DNA of 64,000 nt from assembly GCA_016744015.1 (NCBI GenBank), contig JADGFD010000002.1, positions 1-64,000 of the forward strand, in the 5' to 3' direction. A program made the translations under genes and the position numbers. Origin of the DNA: Paracoccaceae bacterium (lineage in GTDB: Bacteria; Pseudomonadota; Alphaproteobacteria; Rhodobacterales; Rhodobacteraceae). The notes under the pieces are model-generated. The model was not told the origin of the DNA. It searched no databases and was given only the letters and a program-made list of their open reading frames with translations. Positions 10,501-19,271 of the stretch are shown one piece after another (within the stretch, counting starts at the first letter, position 1; every line of letters begins with the position of its first letter).

Positions 10501-13500
10501 GCAATCCGATGGTTTGGCGCGGGTTTTGGCGGCAAAAGGGCTAGGAGCGGGAGACCTCATAGGCATTATGATGCCGCGCTCAGAAAAGATGCTGGTGGCG
10601 CTGTTGGCGGTGCTAAAATCAGGCGCGGCCTATGTGCCGCTGGACGCTGAAAGCCCGCGCGCTCGTATAGCGGGCTTGCTTGAGGATGCCGGGGTTCGCC
10701 TTGTGTTAAGTGACGCTAGCGTTGATCTGCCCGTGCGGAGCTTGCCCTTGACGCAGTGGTCACAGCAAAAACAAGCAGATGTGCCGGAAAGCCCAAAAGA
10801 GCGCGCCTATGTGATGTTTACTTCCGGTTCTACCGGCGCGCCAAAGGGTGTTGAGATTAGCCACGGCAACCTTAATGCTTATCTGCGCCACGCAGGGGGG
10901 TATTTTCGCGGCCCAACCCTTGGTGCCGTTGCCAGCAGCCCCTTTACCTTTGATGCTACGATCACGGCCATGCTTGGGCCGATCATGGTCGCTAAAACCG
11001 CGCATATTTTGCCGCAAGACCAGCAGGAAATCCCTGAGCTTGCAAAAATCATGCAGAGTGAGCGTCCGTTTGTGTTCAAAATTACACCCGCGCATATTGC
11101 GGCGCTTTTTGGGTATCTTGAGGGCGAGTCCCTTGCGCCGCATTGGTTTATCATTGGCGGCGAGGCGCTAAAAACCGCTGTTTTGCAGCGCTTTGCCACG
11201 CATTTCCCGAATGCAACCTTTGTAAACGAATATGGCCCAACCGAAGCCACCGTTGGCTGTTGTGTTGCGGTTTATTCCGCTGCCGAGGTGAGCCAGTTGC
11301 AAGGGGCCACCGTGCCCATTGGCCACCCGATTGAGGGTGCGGCACTTTCCATCAAGGCGGATACGGGCGAGTTGGTGATAAAGGGTGAAAGCGTGGCCAC
11401 GGGCTATCTTGGCCAGCCATCCCGAACGGCTGAGCGCTTTAGCGATGACGGCTATCATACCGGTGATCTTGCCACGCGCTTACCGGGGGGGAGTCTGCGC
11501 TATGACGGGCGGGTAGATGACCAGATAAACCTGAATGGCTACCGGATAGAACCGGCAGAAATAGAAGCTGCGCTTGAGAGCGCACAAGGCGTTGAAAGCG
11601 CGGTTGTGACCACGCAAAACGGCGCTATGGGCGAGGCACAGCTGGTGGCCCATTGCAAAGGGGCGGGGCTTTCAGCCTCAGAAATTCGCAGCCATATTGC
11701 AGCGCTTTTGCCCACCTATATGGTGCCACAACATATTGAAATTATTTTAGATATCCCGCTGACGCCAAACGGAAAAACTGACAAGGCCAGCCTTGCCCCA
11801 TCCTCTGGACCAGAAGCCCAGATTTTGGCGGCGTTTGAGGCCGTGCTTGGCTATCCGATAATGCCAGAACAGCACTTTTTTGAAGCAGGGGCAGGCTCGC
11901 TTGTGCTGATGAAGGTGCACGCCAATCTGTGCCGTGAAACGGGGGTTGATCTGCAACTGGTTGACTTTTTTCAGCACCCCACGGCGCAGCAGCTTGCAGT
12001 TTATTTGGCTAAAGATCTGCCCGCTGAGCCGGTGCAGGCCGCCAAGGCTGAAGCGAATGACGATGTTGCGATTATCGGCATGGCGGTCAGCGTGTCCACT
12101 GCACCTACATTGGCCGATTTTGCCGATCTTGTTTTTGGGAGCTCCAGTGGCCTAACACCGCCGGAAAAACCGGGCTCTGGCCGCGTCCCCGTGGCCTCGA
12201 TATTGGATAATCCCTTAGGGTTTGACCCTGACTATTTCGGAATTTCCCACAAAGAGGCCCGCCTTATGGACCCGCAACAGCGCCACCTGTTGATGGGCGC
12301 GGTGCAGGCGCTTGAAAACGCAGGTATCCGCCCTGAGCAGGGCCGCATTGGCTGCCTTATGAGTAGCAGCGAAAACACCTACCATCTGCAACAGGTGAGC
12401 GCGTCGGAAGATTTTTATGCCGACCGCGCCCCGCTGGCGATGCAAAACGAAAAGGATTTTCTCGCCAGCCGTATTGCCTATCATCTTGGCCTGACCGGCC
12501 CTGCCTTTACGGTACAGTCGGCCTGCTCAAGCTCGCTGCTTGGGGTGCATCAGGCCTGCACTCTGCTGCAACAGGGCGAGGCCGAGAGCATGATTGTGGG
12601 GGGTGTGGCCATCGACCAGATGACCTTTGACGGCTATACTTACCGCGAAGGCGGTATATTATCTAAATCTGGCGCGTGCACCCCGTTTTCGGATAAGGCC
12701 GATGGCACGGTGCCGGGCAATGGTTGCGGCGTGGTGGTGTTAAAACCTTTGGCGAAAGCACAGGCTGATGGCAACCGGATTTATGCGGTCATCAAAGGTT
12801 CGGCGACAAATAATGACGGCAAAAACAAGGTGGGGTTTACCGCCCCCTCGGTTGAGGGGCAGGCGGGTGTCATTCGCTCGGCGCTAGCAAAGGCGGGGCT
12901 AGGCCCAGCCGATATTTCTTGTCTCGAAGCGCACGGAACTGCGACCAATTTGGGCGACCCGATAGAGGTGCGAGCCCTGAAACAGATTTTTGATGAAGAA
13001 GCCCGCATTGCGCTATCGTCGGTCAAAAGCCAGATCGGGCATTTGGGGGCCGGCGCTGGCGTGGCGGGGCTGATCCGCACGGCGCTGGCGGTTTTTTTAG
13101 GGAAAATCCCGCCCAATCATGGGTTTAGCAACCCCAACCCCGCGCTGGCGCTTGAAAACTCTCCGTTTTACATCCCTACCGCGGCTTGCCAATGGCCTGT
13201 GGGCCCGCGCCATGCGGGGGTGTCGAGCTTCGGGCTGGGCGGCACCAATGTGCATGTGGTGCTATCTCATGCGCCCGTATGCCAAGCGACGCCTTCAGCG
13301 CGGCCTGCCTGCTTGGTGCTTTCGGCTGATACAGAAGCGGCGCTGAAGGTTCAGATTGCAGAAATGAGCACATATTTGGCGAGCTTTAACGGTGATTTTC
13401 AGGCGCTGGCCCAGCATTCGCAAACCGCGCAGCGCGCCATGCCGTGGCGCGTGGCCGTTATAGCCTCAACCCCAAGCGAAGCCTTGATCTTGCTGCAAGC

Positions 13501-15715
13501 CGCGCGCCCGCAACTCACAGCGCACACCCCTGCCGCGCTTACCATTCCGGCGCCAGCGCCCGAAATCGCGCAGGCCTTTCTTGCAGGGCAAGATATTCTG
13601 GGTGCGCCTGCCCCCGCTGCCCCGTGGGACATGCCCCCCCGCCCCTTTGCGCTCACACCCTTTAATGTGGAGCCCAAAAACAAGCGCCCGCCTTTTGAAA
13701 ACTGGTTTTCCCAGCCCGGCTGGGCGCGTTTGGAGCGTGCTAAAGCTAACGGTTTCCAGCCGGATATGGTTTGGGACGGGCAGAAGATTGCCCCTAGCGG
13801 CCCGTCATTGCATATCTGGTTTCGGGTTGGTGCTCAGCCATTGGCTGATGCCCTTGCTGAGCTTGGCGCGCTAATGGCGGCGCTGGGCCCGCGCTCCGCA
13901 CATGTGGTGGTGCTAACATCCGACGCTTGTGCCGTGGGGGCGACACCTGCAAGCCGCCCAGAACACGCCGCCCTTGGTGCGGCCCTGCGGGTGCTGGCCC
14001 TAGAGCACCCCGCCCTTCAACTTACGCATTTGGATCTGCCAGAGGGGTTTGACCCAACAGGCTTAAGCACTATAAATCTGCCAACTGGTGCGAGCCTTGC
14101 TTTGCGCGGCGGCATGTTGTGGCAAGCGCGGTTTGACCTCGTAACTCTAGAAACACCCACATTTTCGCTGCAAAAAGGGGGAGTTTATGTGGTGACCGGT
14201 GGCACGGGCGGCATTGGCCAATACCTTGAAAAAATGATCGTTTCTGCGGGGGCAACTGCCCTGATTGTGGCGAGAAATGCGCCCGACCCGCAGCTAAGCT
14301 ATGATATCGCCGACTCTGTTGAAGTGGCTAAGCTCGCGGAGCATATCGCCAATACCCATGGCCGGATATCAGGCGTGTTTCACGCAGCTGGCGCGGCGGG
14401 TGGCGGGGTGCTGCAACACCTGTCAGCCCGGAAAATCAAGCAAAATATGCGAGCTAAGCTGGAAGGATTTCAGCAGGTAGCCACACATCTTGCGCCACTG
14501 GCGGACGATTTTGTGCTGTCCCTTTCCTCCATGTCAGCTCTAATGGGCGTGCGTGGGCAAGCCGATTATGCCGCCGCTAATGCGGCTGTGGATGCGCTTG
14601 GTTTGGCCGCGCTCAACGGTCCGGCGATGATGAGTGTTAACCTCCCGACATGGCGCGAAACGGGCATGGCCGAGGGGCAGGATTTAAGCGGGTTAGAGGG
14701 CTATGCGCTTTCACCTCGGGAAGGCGTGCGCGCTATTAAGCATGCGCTGGCGCTTGGGCTGCCGCAAGTAGCGGTTTCGCCGCTGCCTGTTGAGCAGGTC
14801 GCGTGTTTGATGGCACCGAAAAGTCCCAAGGATGAAACCGTGCGCGCCATTTTTTGTGCCGCTCTTGGCCTGGAAAGCTGTGACGCTGACGCCAGTTTTA
14901 ATGATCTTGGCGGCGATAGCCTCGCCAGCCTAGATGTGTTGGACGGGCTAAACGCGGCCTTCGGGCTAAATTGGCGCGCCGCTGATCTTGGGGCAGATTT
15001 TAGTATCCGCGCGCTTGAAGCCCGGCTCAAGACACCCGCAGCGCCAATGGCCCCAGCGGATCTAGTTTTGGTGCACCCTATTGGTGGTGATATCGGCTGT
15101 TATCGCGCTTTACAAAGCGCGCTTGGTGGCCTCAATGTGGGGCTGATCGAAGACCCGTTCATTGCCGACAGTACCTCCGAACCCATGAGCATCGAGGCGC
15201 GGGCCGCTGCCTATATTGCCCAACTCCCGCAAGGCAATTTTTGGCTCGGCGGATGGTCATTTGGCGGGGTTGTTGCCTTTGAAATGGCGCGCCAGCTAGC
15301 GCAGGCCGGCCGTGCGCCGCGCGGCTTGGTTATGATTGACCCGCCCGCGGCTATGCGCTGCGCGATGCCAGATAAACAAGCGCTGGAACAGACATTCAGG
15401 GCAGAAATAATTGCGCAAACAGGACAGGATCTAGGCCAAGATCATCCGCATTTTCGTCGCATAGTTGAGGCCTGCACCCGCAACACACAGGCGCTTGCGC
15501 AGTATCAGCCAAAGGGGAATGTGACCTGCCCGACCCAGTTATTTATGGCGGGACAGCGCTGCAAAGTCGAGCAAAGTTGGCAAGCCTTGACGCCCGCAAG
15601 CATTACTCGGCTAGAGGCGGACCATTATTCCATTTTACGCCCGCCTGCGCTGCACGTGCTGGCACAACAGCTATTGGGGCTTTCCCAGCCAGAAAAGGAA
15701 GAGGCCCATGTCTGA
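7556..15715 (+). CDS. Hybrid NRPS-PKS: A-T-C-A-T-KS-KR-T-TE, AT-less PKS module
   Basis: This 2719-residue protein begins directly with an A domain, as an initiation module would. A1 shows HTSGTTGTPKG and by-eye code D-A-F-F-L-G-V-T-F-K, typical of Ile/Val-type pockets. T1 has LGGDS (Ser near 522). The C domain has HHIVVDGHS. A2 has FTSGSTGAPKG and code D-A-T-K-I-G-E-V-G-K, very close to the Asn code DLTKxGEVGK. T2 has EAGAGS. The ketosynthase near residues 1500-1910 is complete: Cys in SACSSSL, His in EAHGTAT and His in GHLGAGAG. No acyltransferase GHSxG motif lies between KS and KR. The KR has a structural subdomain (LRVLALEHP), TGGTGGIG and a catalytic YAAANA. A last carrier (LGGDS) and a thioesterase (GGWSFGG) end the protein. 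Inferred product: Ile/Val-Asn extended by one reduced C2 unit, with the extender loaded in trans. Confidence 0.94.
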   Translation: MTTLIDAFYQAVDAHPNRPAVLADGQQYSYAQLKADAQSVAFGLMSAGVKPENRVGLSLGRSYELVLAQLGVLMAGASILPLDGKAPPARNAAILSAAKVRHWIGVTPAEFPASFCDIAALRQQGAQADLPALSAQTPAIIYHTSGTTGTPKGVLVTHQGILRMARSPDYVPISPNDRMLNLSNPAFDASNFELWGALLNGACLCVIGADEDPAEAMLATQPTVGFITTSLFQILLAQSPESFTSFHSVLFGGESSNPEILREYMAQHADAPRFIHVYGPTETTTFALAYAIPDGFFKAAPTAIPIGKPIRKTGLELLVKGTRQAAIGEIGEIYLSGAGLALGYIDAPGLTQASFAPIEGLGDALFYKTGDLGRLDAAGNITFLGRADRQVKIRGFRVELAEIEALITPIKGVTQAAVLVQRSQQNTQDIYAFVSGTARAETIRAELAKSLPAYAVPHSIQIVKMLPVNANGKLDHSALFSQIKHAEPMPTTLPKAIWQTVVNVLGHANIDDQKSFIALGGDSLKATVLRHSLLTQHKLRVRDADLLANRALGDVIKNAQATTDMFKAENKPRYPATVEQTGLWLQQTAAPHSTAYSVPLTLQLGGEVNVKALAQALAHLVQRHGALRSCFSEQNGELTVEERPFAGFELAQGRVEGFFEKPFALNGEPLLRACLDGQSLLLNFHHIVVDGHSLNLFFAELNSAYSAYCEGISPDLPRIGANYGAYAGWQKKQRTSQEYQENLQALAARLSDPIIDYGPPVAGTRGARLTRRLTARQLQRLQSFCEAQNKTLFSQLYSSFAQAYAPSKNAVQIGVPVGNRPDGRVQNTLGMFVNTTVYRGGAPTPDLNEVAYTDLLAQLRLKGQNGAPFEAMFVLENTHFQSVTLGDLTVEVQEPKAFEPRFPFTLFAVPEADGLRLSYDYDTAIFSAYDVAQVANRMEVVLDELSEISNAPTLLEALENAPETALAATFKEIRLTYGELRTQSDGLARVLAAKGLGAGDLIGIMMPRSEKMLVALLAVLKSGAAYVPLDAESPRARIAGLLEDAGVRLVLSDASVDLPVRSLPLTQWSQQKQADVPESPKERAYVMFTSGSTGAPKGVEISHGNLNAYLRHAGGYFRGPTLGAVASSPFTFDATITAMLGPIMVAKTAHILPQDQQEIPELAKIMQSERPFVFKITPAHIAALFGYLEGESLAPHWFIIGGEALKTAVLQRFATHFPNATFVNEYGPTEATVGCCVAVYSAAEVSQLQGATVPIGHPIEGAALSIKADTGELVIKGESVATGYLGQPSRTAERFSDDGYHTGDLATRLPGGSLRYDGRVDDQINLNGYRIEPAEIEAALESAQGVESAVVTTQNGAMGEAQLVAHCKGAGLSASEIRSHIAALLPTYMVPQHIEIILDIPLTPNGKTDKASLAPSSGPEAQILAAFEAVLGYPIMPEQHFFEAGAGSLVLMKVHANLCRETGVDLQLVDFFQHPTAQQLAVYLAKDLPAEPVQAAKAEANDDVAIIGMAVSVSTAPTLADFADLVFGSSSGLTPPEKPGSGRVPVASILDNPLGFDPDYFGISHKEARLMDPQQRHLLMGAVQALENAGIRPEQGRIGCLMSSSENTYHLQQVSASEDFYADRAPLAMQNEKDFLASRIAYHLGLTGPAFTVQSACSSSLLGVHQACTLLQQGEAESMIVGGVAIDQMTFDGYTYREGGILSKSGACTPFSDKADGTVPGNGCGVVVLKPLAKAQADGNRIYAVIKGSATNNDGKNKVGFTAPSVEGQAGVIRSALAKAGLGPADISCLEAHGTATNLGDPIEVRALKQIFDEEARIALSSVKSQIGHLGAGAGVAGLIRTALAVFLGKIPPNHGFSNPNPALALENSPFYIPTAACQWPVGPRHAGVSSFGLGGTNVHVVLSHAPVCQATPSARPACLVLSADTEAALKVQIAEMSTYLASFNGDFQALAQHSQTAQRAMPWRVAVIASTPSEALILLQAARPQLTAHTPAALTIPAPAPEIAQAFLAGQDILGAPAPAAPWDMPPRPFALTPFNVEPKNKRPPFENWFSQPGWARLERAKANGFQPDMVWDGQKIAPSGPSLHIWFRVGAQPLADALAELGALMAALGPRSAHVVVLTSDACAVGATPASRPEHAALGAALRVLALEHPALQLTHLDLPEGFDPTGLSTINLPTGASLALRGGMLWQARFDLVTLETPTFSLQKGGVYVVTGGTGGIGQYLEKMIVSAGATALIVARNAPDPQLSYDIADSVEVAKLAEHIANTHGRISGVFHAAGAAGGGVLQHLSARKIKQNMRAKLEGFQQVATHLAPLADDFVLSLSSMSALMGVRGQADYAAANAAVDALGLAALNGPAMMSVNLPTWRETGMAEGQDLSGLEGYALSPREGVRAIKHALALGLPQVAVSPLPVEQVACLMAPKSPKDETVRAIFCAALGLESCDADASFNDLGGDSLASLDVLDGLNAAFGLNWRAADLGADFSIRALEARLKTPAAPMAPADLVLVHPIGGDIGCYRALQSALGGLNVGLIEDPFIADSTSEPMSIEARAAAYIAQLPQGNFWLGGWSFGGVVAFEMARQLAQAGRAPRGLVMIDPPAAMRCAMPDKQALEQTFRAEIIAQTGQDLGQDHPHFRRIVEACTRNTQALAQYQPKGNVTCPTQLFMAGQRCKVEQSWQALTPASITRLEADHYSILRPPALHVLAQQLLGLSQPEKEEAHV

Positions 15716-16973
15716 ATCGGTTCAATTTCAGGTAAATTCCGCGCTCAAAGGTGAGGATGTCGATGCGATCAATCGCGATTTTTACGGGCGGTTTAATTAC
15801 CCGTGGTTGCCCATGCTTTTGCCCACCGCCCCTGATCCGGCATTTTGGCCCAAGCTAACCTGCCAGGAATTCGGTGATTTTAGCCACCAAACCATCCGGC
15901 CTAATGCCCGTATTTGGGTTGCGGGCTGTGGCACCAATCAAGCCGCGCTCACGGCGTTACGCTTTCCGGGGGCTGAGGTGCTCGGCACTGATGTCTCTAC
16001 CCGTTCGCTTGAAGCCTGCCAAAGCATTATTGACCAAACCGGCATTTCAAACCTCACCTTGGAGCAAGCGAGCCTGAACGAGCCGCGCCACTTTGAAGAA
16101 TTTGATTATGTGATTTGTACAGGCGTCATTCACCATAATGCAAACCCCGAACAGCCGCTGCAAACCCTTTCACAGGCCTTACGCCCAGATGGCGTGTTGG
16201 AATTGATGGTCTATAATTATTATCACCGCATGCACACCACGGCTTACCAAAAAGCCATCCGGCTTTTGGGGGGCTCTCCTGATCGGCCAGATATCACCGC
16301 TGAATTACCGCTGACACAAGGTATGATCGCGGGCTTTAACGGTGGCTCAACCATGCAGGCTTTTTTGCAGGAGCAGCGCGACCTGCCTGAGGCGGCGGTG
16401 GCAGATTCCTTGCTGCAACCGGTTGAATACAGCTATACTGTGGCCACCCTAAGCCAGCTAGTGGCGCGTTGTGGCTTGGCGCTGCACCACCCTGTTATTA
16501 ACCAGTTTGACAAGCTTTCAGGCAACATAAGTTGGCAAACCGAGCTGCCCACTGAAGTGGCTGCAAAATTCGCAACGCTTGATGACGTGTCGCGCTGGCA
16601 GGTTACCAACCTCTTGATGATGGAAAAATCGCCGATGCTGTGGTTTTATCTGCGACCCGGCCAAACCCCTCGCAAAACGGAAGCAGAGGTTAATGCGGCT
16701 TTTCTAGACACTGCTTTTAGCAAAACCTATGCGCGCGCTGCCAATTTTATCCTGTCGGCTGAAAGCACCTATCAGCGCTCTGATTTTGAGCCACCCGTTG
16801 CCCAGCCGCCTATGCCTATATGCCCACGCGCGCGGGCGGTATATGAAGCCCATGAGCCAAGCGAACCCATCCGTGTGGCAATGGCACGGGCGGGCATAGA
16901 TCACGCCAATTTAACCGACCTGCGGCGCCAACTGACAACGCCGGCTTTTCCATACTTAGTGGCCAAATCATGA
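15708..16973 (+). CDS. Class I SAM-dependent methyltransferase of the NRPS operon
   Basis: The 421-residue protein carries a Rossmann SAM-binding motif I (IWVAGCGTNQ, residues 69-78), an acidic residue after strand 2 (LGTDVS) and a typical motif IV/V segment (DYVICTGVIHHNANP). The C-terminal ~200 residues have no fold I recognise. The ATG overlaps the synthetase stop by 8 bases, and its own stop overlaps the next gene as ATGA, so it belongs to the same operon. It probably methylates the peptide-polyketide product or a carrier-bound intermediate at N, O or C; the sequence does not decide which. No methyltransferase domain is seen inside the synthetases, which fits a stand-alone tailoring role. 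Confidence 0.85.
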   Translation: MSESVQFQVNSALKGEDVDAINRDFYGRFNYPWLPMLLPTAPDPAFWPKLTCQEFGDFSHQTIRPNARIWVAGCGTNQAALTALRFPGAEVLGTDVSTRSLEACQSIIDQTGISNLTLEQASLNEPRHFEEFDYVICTGVIHHNANPEQPLQTLSQALRPDGVLELMVYNYYHRMHTTAYQKAIRLLGGSPDRPDITAELPLTQGMIAGFNGGSTMQAFLQEQRDLPEAAVADSLLQPVEYSYTVATLSQLVARCGLALHHPVINQFDKLSGNISWQTELPTEVAAKFATLDDVSRWQVTNLLMMEKSPMLWFYLRPGQTPRKTEAEVNAAFLDTAFSKTYARAANFILSAESTYQRSDFEPPVAQPPMPICPRARAVYEAHEPSEPIRVAMARAGIDHANLTDLRRQLTTPAFPYLVAKS

Positions 16974-17689
16974 AGCTTTCTGCCTTGCGAACAATGTCGC
17001 CTGTGGCCGTGCCACACATGGCCTATGCCTCCTGCATATTTGCCTATGATCGCGAGCAGCCCGCGCATCAGGTGGCGGCATTTGGCTTGCAAGAGCACCT
17101 CCCCACTAGCCTGCGCAAGGCTGTGCCAAAACGGCAGGTCGAATACCTTGCGGGGCGACTGTGTGCGCGCCATGCCATGGGGCAGTTAGGCGGGCCGGAT
17201 ACGGAGGTTATTTCTGGTGCTGATCGGGCGCCGCAATGGCCTGCGGGCTATGTCGGGAGCATTACCCATAATGATTCCAGTGCCGCCGCAATTATTGGCA
17301 GCACCCGCCATTTTGCCGGGCTGGGGGTAGACCAAGAGGAGATCATGGCCCCTGATTTGGCGCAAAAATTGCAAAGCGCTATTCTGAGCCCGGTTGAGGC
17401 AGCGCTGCAACCACAAGCCCTTGAATTTGCGCCCTTTACCAGCTTGATATTTTCAGCCAAAGAGGCACTTTATAAGGCGACCTATCCGCTGATCGGGCGC
17501 ATGTTTGGCTTTCATGATGTGAGCTTGCAGCGCATCACCACAACCCATTTGCACTTTGTTATGCAGGCCGAAACCTTGCCGGATTGGCAGCTAGCGGTGC
17601 AATATGTTTTGCACCCGAAATCTTGTGAAACCCTGTTGGCCCTGCCGGCTGGCTGGCCAAATACCGGAGGTAGATATGCGCCTGATTAA
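16970..17689 (+). CDS. 4'-phosphopantetheinyl transferase, Sfp/EntD type
   Basis: This enzyme transfers phosphopantetheine from CoA to the conserved Ser of carrier domains, converting the NRPS/PKS proteins to their active holo forms. The family motifs are visible: GSITHND (residues 96-102), GLGVDQEE with the magnesium-binding Asp121 and Glu123, and FSAKEALYKA (161-170) with Glu165. At 239 residues it is the usual length of EntD-like enzymes. The start overlaps the methyltransferase stop (ATGA), and the following exporter starts inside its last 14 bases. Having a dedicated PPTase in the operon implies that the locus activates its own carrier domains. Confidence 0.93.
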   Translation: MKLSALRTMSPVAVPHMAYASCIFAYDREQPAHQVAAFGLQEHLPTSLRKAVPKRQVEYLAGRLCARHAMGQLGGPDTEVISGADRAPQWPAGYVGSITHNDSSAAAIIGSTRHFAGLGVDQEEIMAPDLAQKLQSAILSPVEAALQPQALEFAPFTSLIFSAKEALYKATYPLIGRMFGFHDVSLQRITTTHLHFVMQAETLPDWQLAVQYVLHPKSCETLLALPAGWPNTGGRYAPD

Positions 17690-19271
17690 ACAGCTCGTTA
17701 GCCTGTCTCGTGACGGCATAATCATAGTGGCTATCCTGAGCCTTGTTAGCGGCGTAAGTGGCGCTGGTATTGCGATTGTAACGAGCATAGCGCTGGCCGG
17801 AAGCCCGCCAACTGCCCTTTTGGCTGGGGTGTTCTTTGGCCTTTGCGCTCTGCATTTTGGCACCAAATCATGGTCTGAAATCAAGCTCATCCGCCTCACG
17901 CAGGCGATGATTTTTGAAACCCGAACCGGGTTAAGCCGTAAAATATTGCACACGCCGCAAACCCTGCTAGAAAAGCTCGGCCGCCAGCCGCTTTTCACCA
18001 TTCTAACGCGGGATGTAGACACCTTTGTGATGGGATTTCATTTTGTGCCAACCCTAATCGGGAATGTCTTTATTATTCTGTTTTGCTTGGTCTATATCGC
18101 GTTTCTTTCGCCTGTGTTTTTTGCCGCCATCGGAGGGCTTTTACTGGCCGGAATGCTCGGGTTCCATCGGCTGGAAAAGGCTCCGCGAGACAAGCTAATA
18201 GCTGTGCGAGAAAAGCTCGATAGGCTTTATATTCTGCTTCGCAGCCAAATTGACGGGGTGCGCGAGTTAAAGCTCAACCAGTGGCGTCGGGGGCATAATA
18301 TGGCGCTTATTGCCAGCTCGGCGACAGATGTGCGCGGCTTAAACGCTGAGGCGCTATCACTTTATGCGCTGGTGTCCAATGTGGGCAACATTATGTTTTA
18401 TGTGCTGATCGGGTTGTTTATTTTTGTGGTGCCGGAGCTGTTTTCGGCTAGTGCCGGGGTTACGCTTTCAATCACACTGGTGATGCTCTACCTTGTGCGG
18501 CCTGTGTCTGAAATCATGATCATTTTGCCCACATTGCGACAATCAAGCGTGGCTTTGGCGCGGATAGAGCAGCTTGGGAAAGATCTTAAGGCGCAAGAGG
18601 CTGACCGCGTGGAGCCCGCGCTGTTTGGCGGGCCCGATATCCGCCTTAGCCTGCGCGGGGTTTCCTATGCCTATCCTGATAGCAACTTTTCGGTAGGACC
18701 GTTGGATTTTGCGCTGAAAAGCGGGGAGGTGGTGTTTTTGGTGGGTGGAAACGGCTCGGGCAAAACCACCTTTGCCATGCTGCTATTGGGGCTTTATCCG
18801 GCCAGCAGCGGCATGATTAGCCTAAATGGCACAACCCTCACACCTGAAACCTTGCCCAGCTATCGTGAGCATTTTGCGGCGATCTTTTCCGATTTTCACC
18901 TGTTTTCCCACCTGCCTGAAACCCTTTCAGCAAAAGCAGAAACAGCAGTGCACGCCTATTTAAAAGCCTTTGATCTGGCACATAAAGTTGAGGTAAAAGA
19001 CGGGCAATTTACCACGCTTGAGCTGTCTACCGGGCAGCGAAAGCGGCTAGCACTGGTTTTGTCATACCTTGAGGATAAACCGATATATCTGTTTGACGAA
19101 TGGGCGGCGGACCAAGACCCGGCCTTCCGCAAATATTTTTACACTCACATCCTGCCCGAGCTCAAAGCCTGCGGTAAAGCGGTGCTGGCTATCACCCATG
19201 ATGATGCCTGGTTTGAGCTGGCGGATAAGATTGTGAAGCTCGATAATGGCGCGCTGGTGCCCCATGATTGA
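17676..19271 (+). CDS. Cyclic-peptide-type ABC exporter (SyrD/PvdE-like)
   Basis: A single chain fuses an N-terminal membrane domain (about six hydrophobic segments in residues 10-300) to an ATPase domain. Walker A is GGNGSGKTT (near 355), the signature is LSTGQRKRLAL, Walker B is IYLFDEWAADQDP (near 470), and the H-loop is AITHDD. The variant signature LSTGQRKR and DEWAADQDP are hallmarks of the SyrD/PvdE family, which moves NRPS peptides across the inner membrane. The ATG at 17676 is preferred because GGAGG lies at 17666-17670; an earlier in-frame codon at 17604 would overlap the PPTase gene by 86 bases. It probably exports the product, or a precursor matured in the periplasm. Confidence 0.92.
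   Translation: MRLIKQLVSLSRDGIIIVAILSLVSGVSGAGIAIVTSIALAGSPPTALLAGVFFGLCALHFGTKSWSEIKLIRLTQAMIFETRTGLSRKILHTPQTLLEKLGRQPLFTILTRDVDTFVMGFHFVPTLIGNVFIILFCLVYIAFLSPVFFAAIGGLLLAGMLGFHRLEKAPRDKLIAVREKLDRLYILLRSQIDGVRELKLNQWRRGHNMALIASSATDVRGLNAEALSLYALVSNVGNIMFYVLIGLFIFVVPELFSASAGVTLSITLVMLYLVRPVSEIMIILPTLRQSSVALARIEQLGKDLKAQEADRVEPALFGGPDIRLSLRGVSYAYPDSNFSVGPLDFALKSGEVVFLVGGNGSGKTTFAMLLLGLYPASSGMISLNGTTLTPETLPSYREHFAAIFSDFHLFSHLPETLSAKAETAVHAYLKAFDLAHKVEVKDGQFTTLELSTGQRKRLALVLSYLEDKPIYLFDEWAADQDPAFRKYFYTHILPELKACGKAVLAITHDDAWFELADKIVKLDNGALVPHD

Noticed and set aside
11500-12070. Epimerase domain after the Asn-type module
   Set aside because: The carrier domain with EAGAGS is followed within about 60 residues by the KS; there is no room for an E domain, and no second HHxxxDG motif is present.
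13270-14150. Search for an acyltransferase domain between KS and KR
   Set aside because: No GHSxG-type nucleophile or other AT landmark was found; the second part of the stretch matches the KR structural subdomain (LRVLALEHP) instead.
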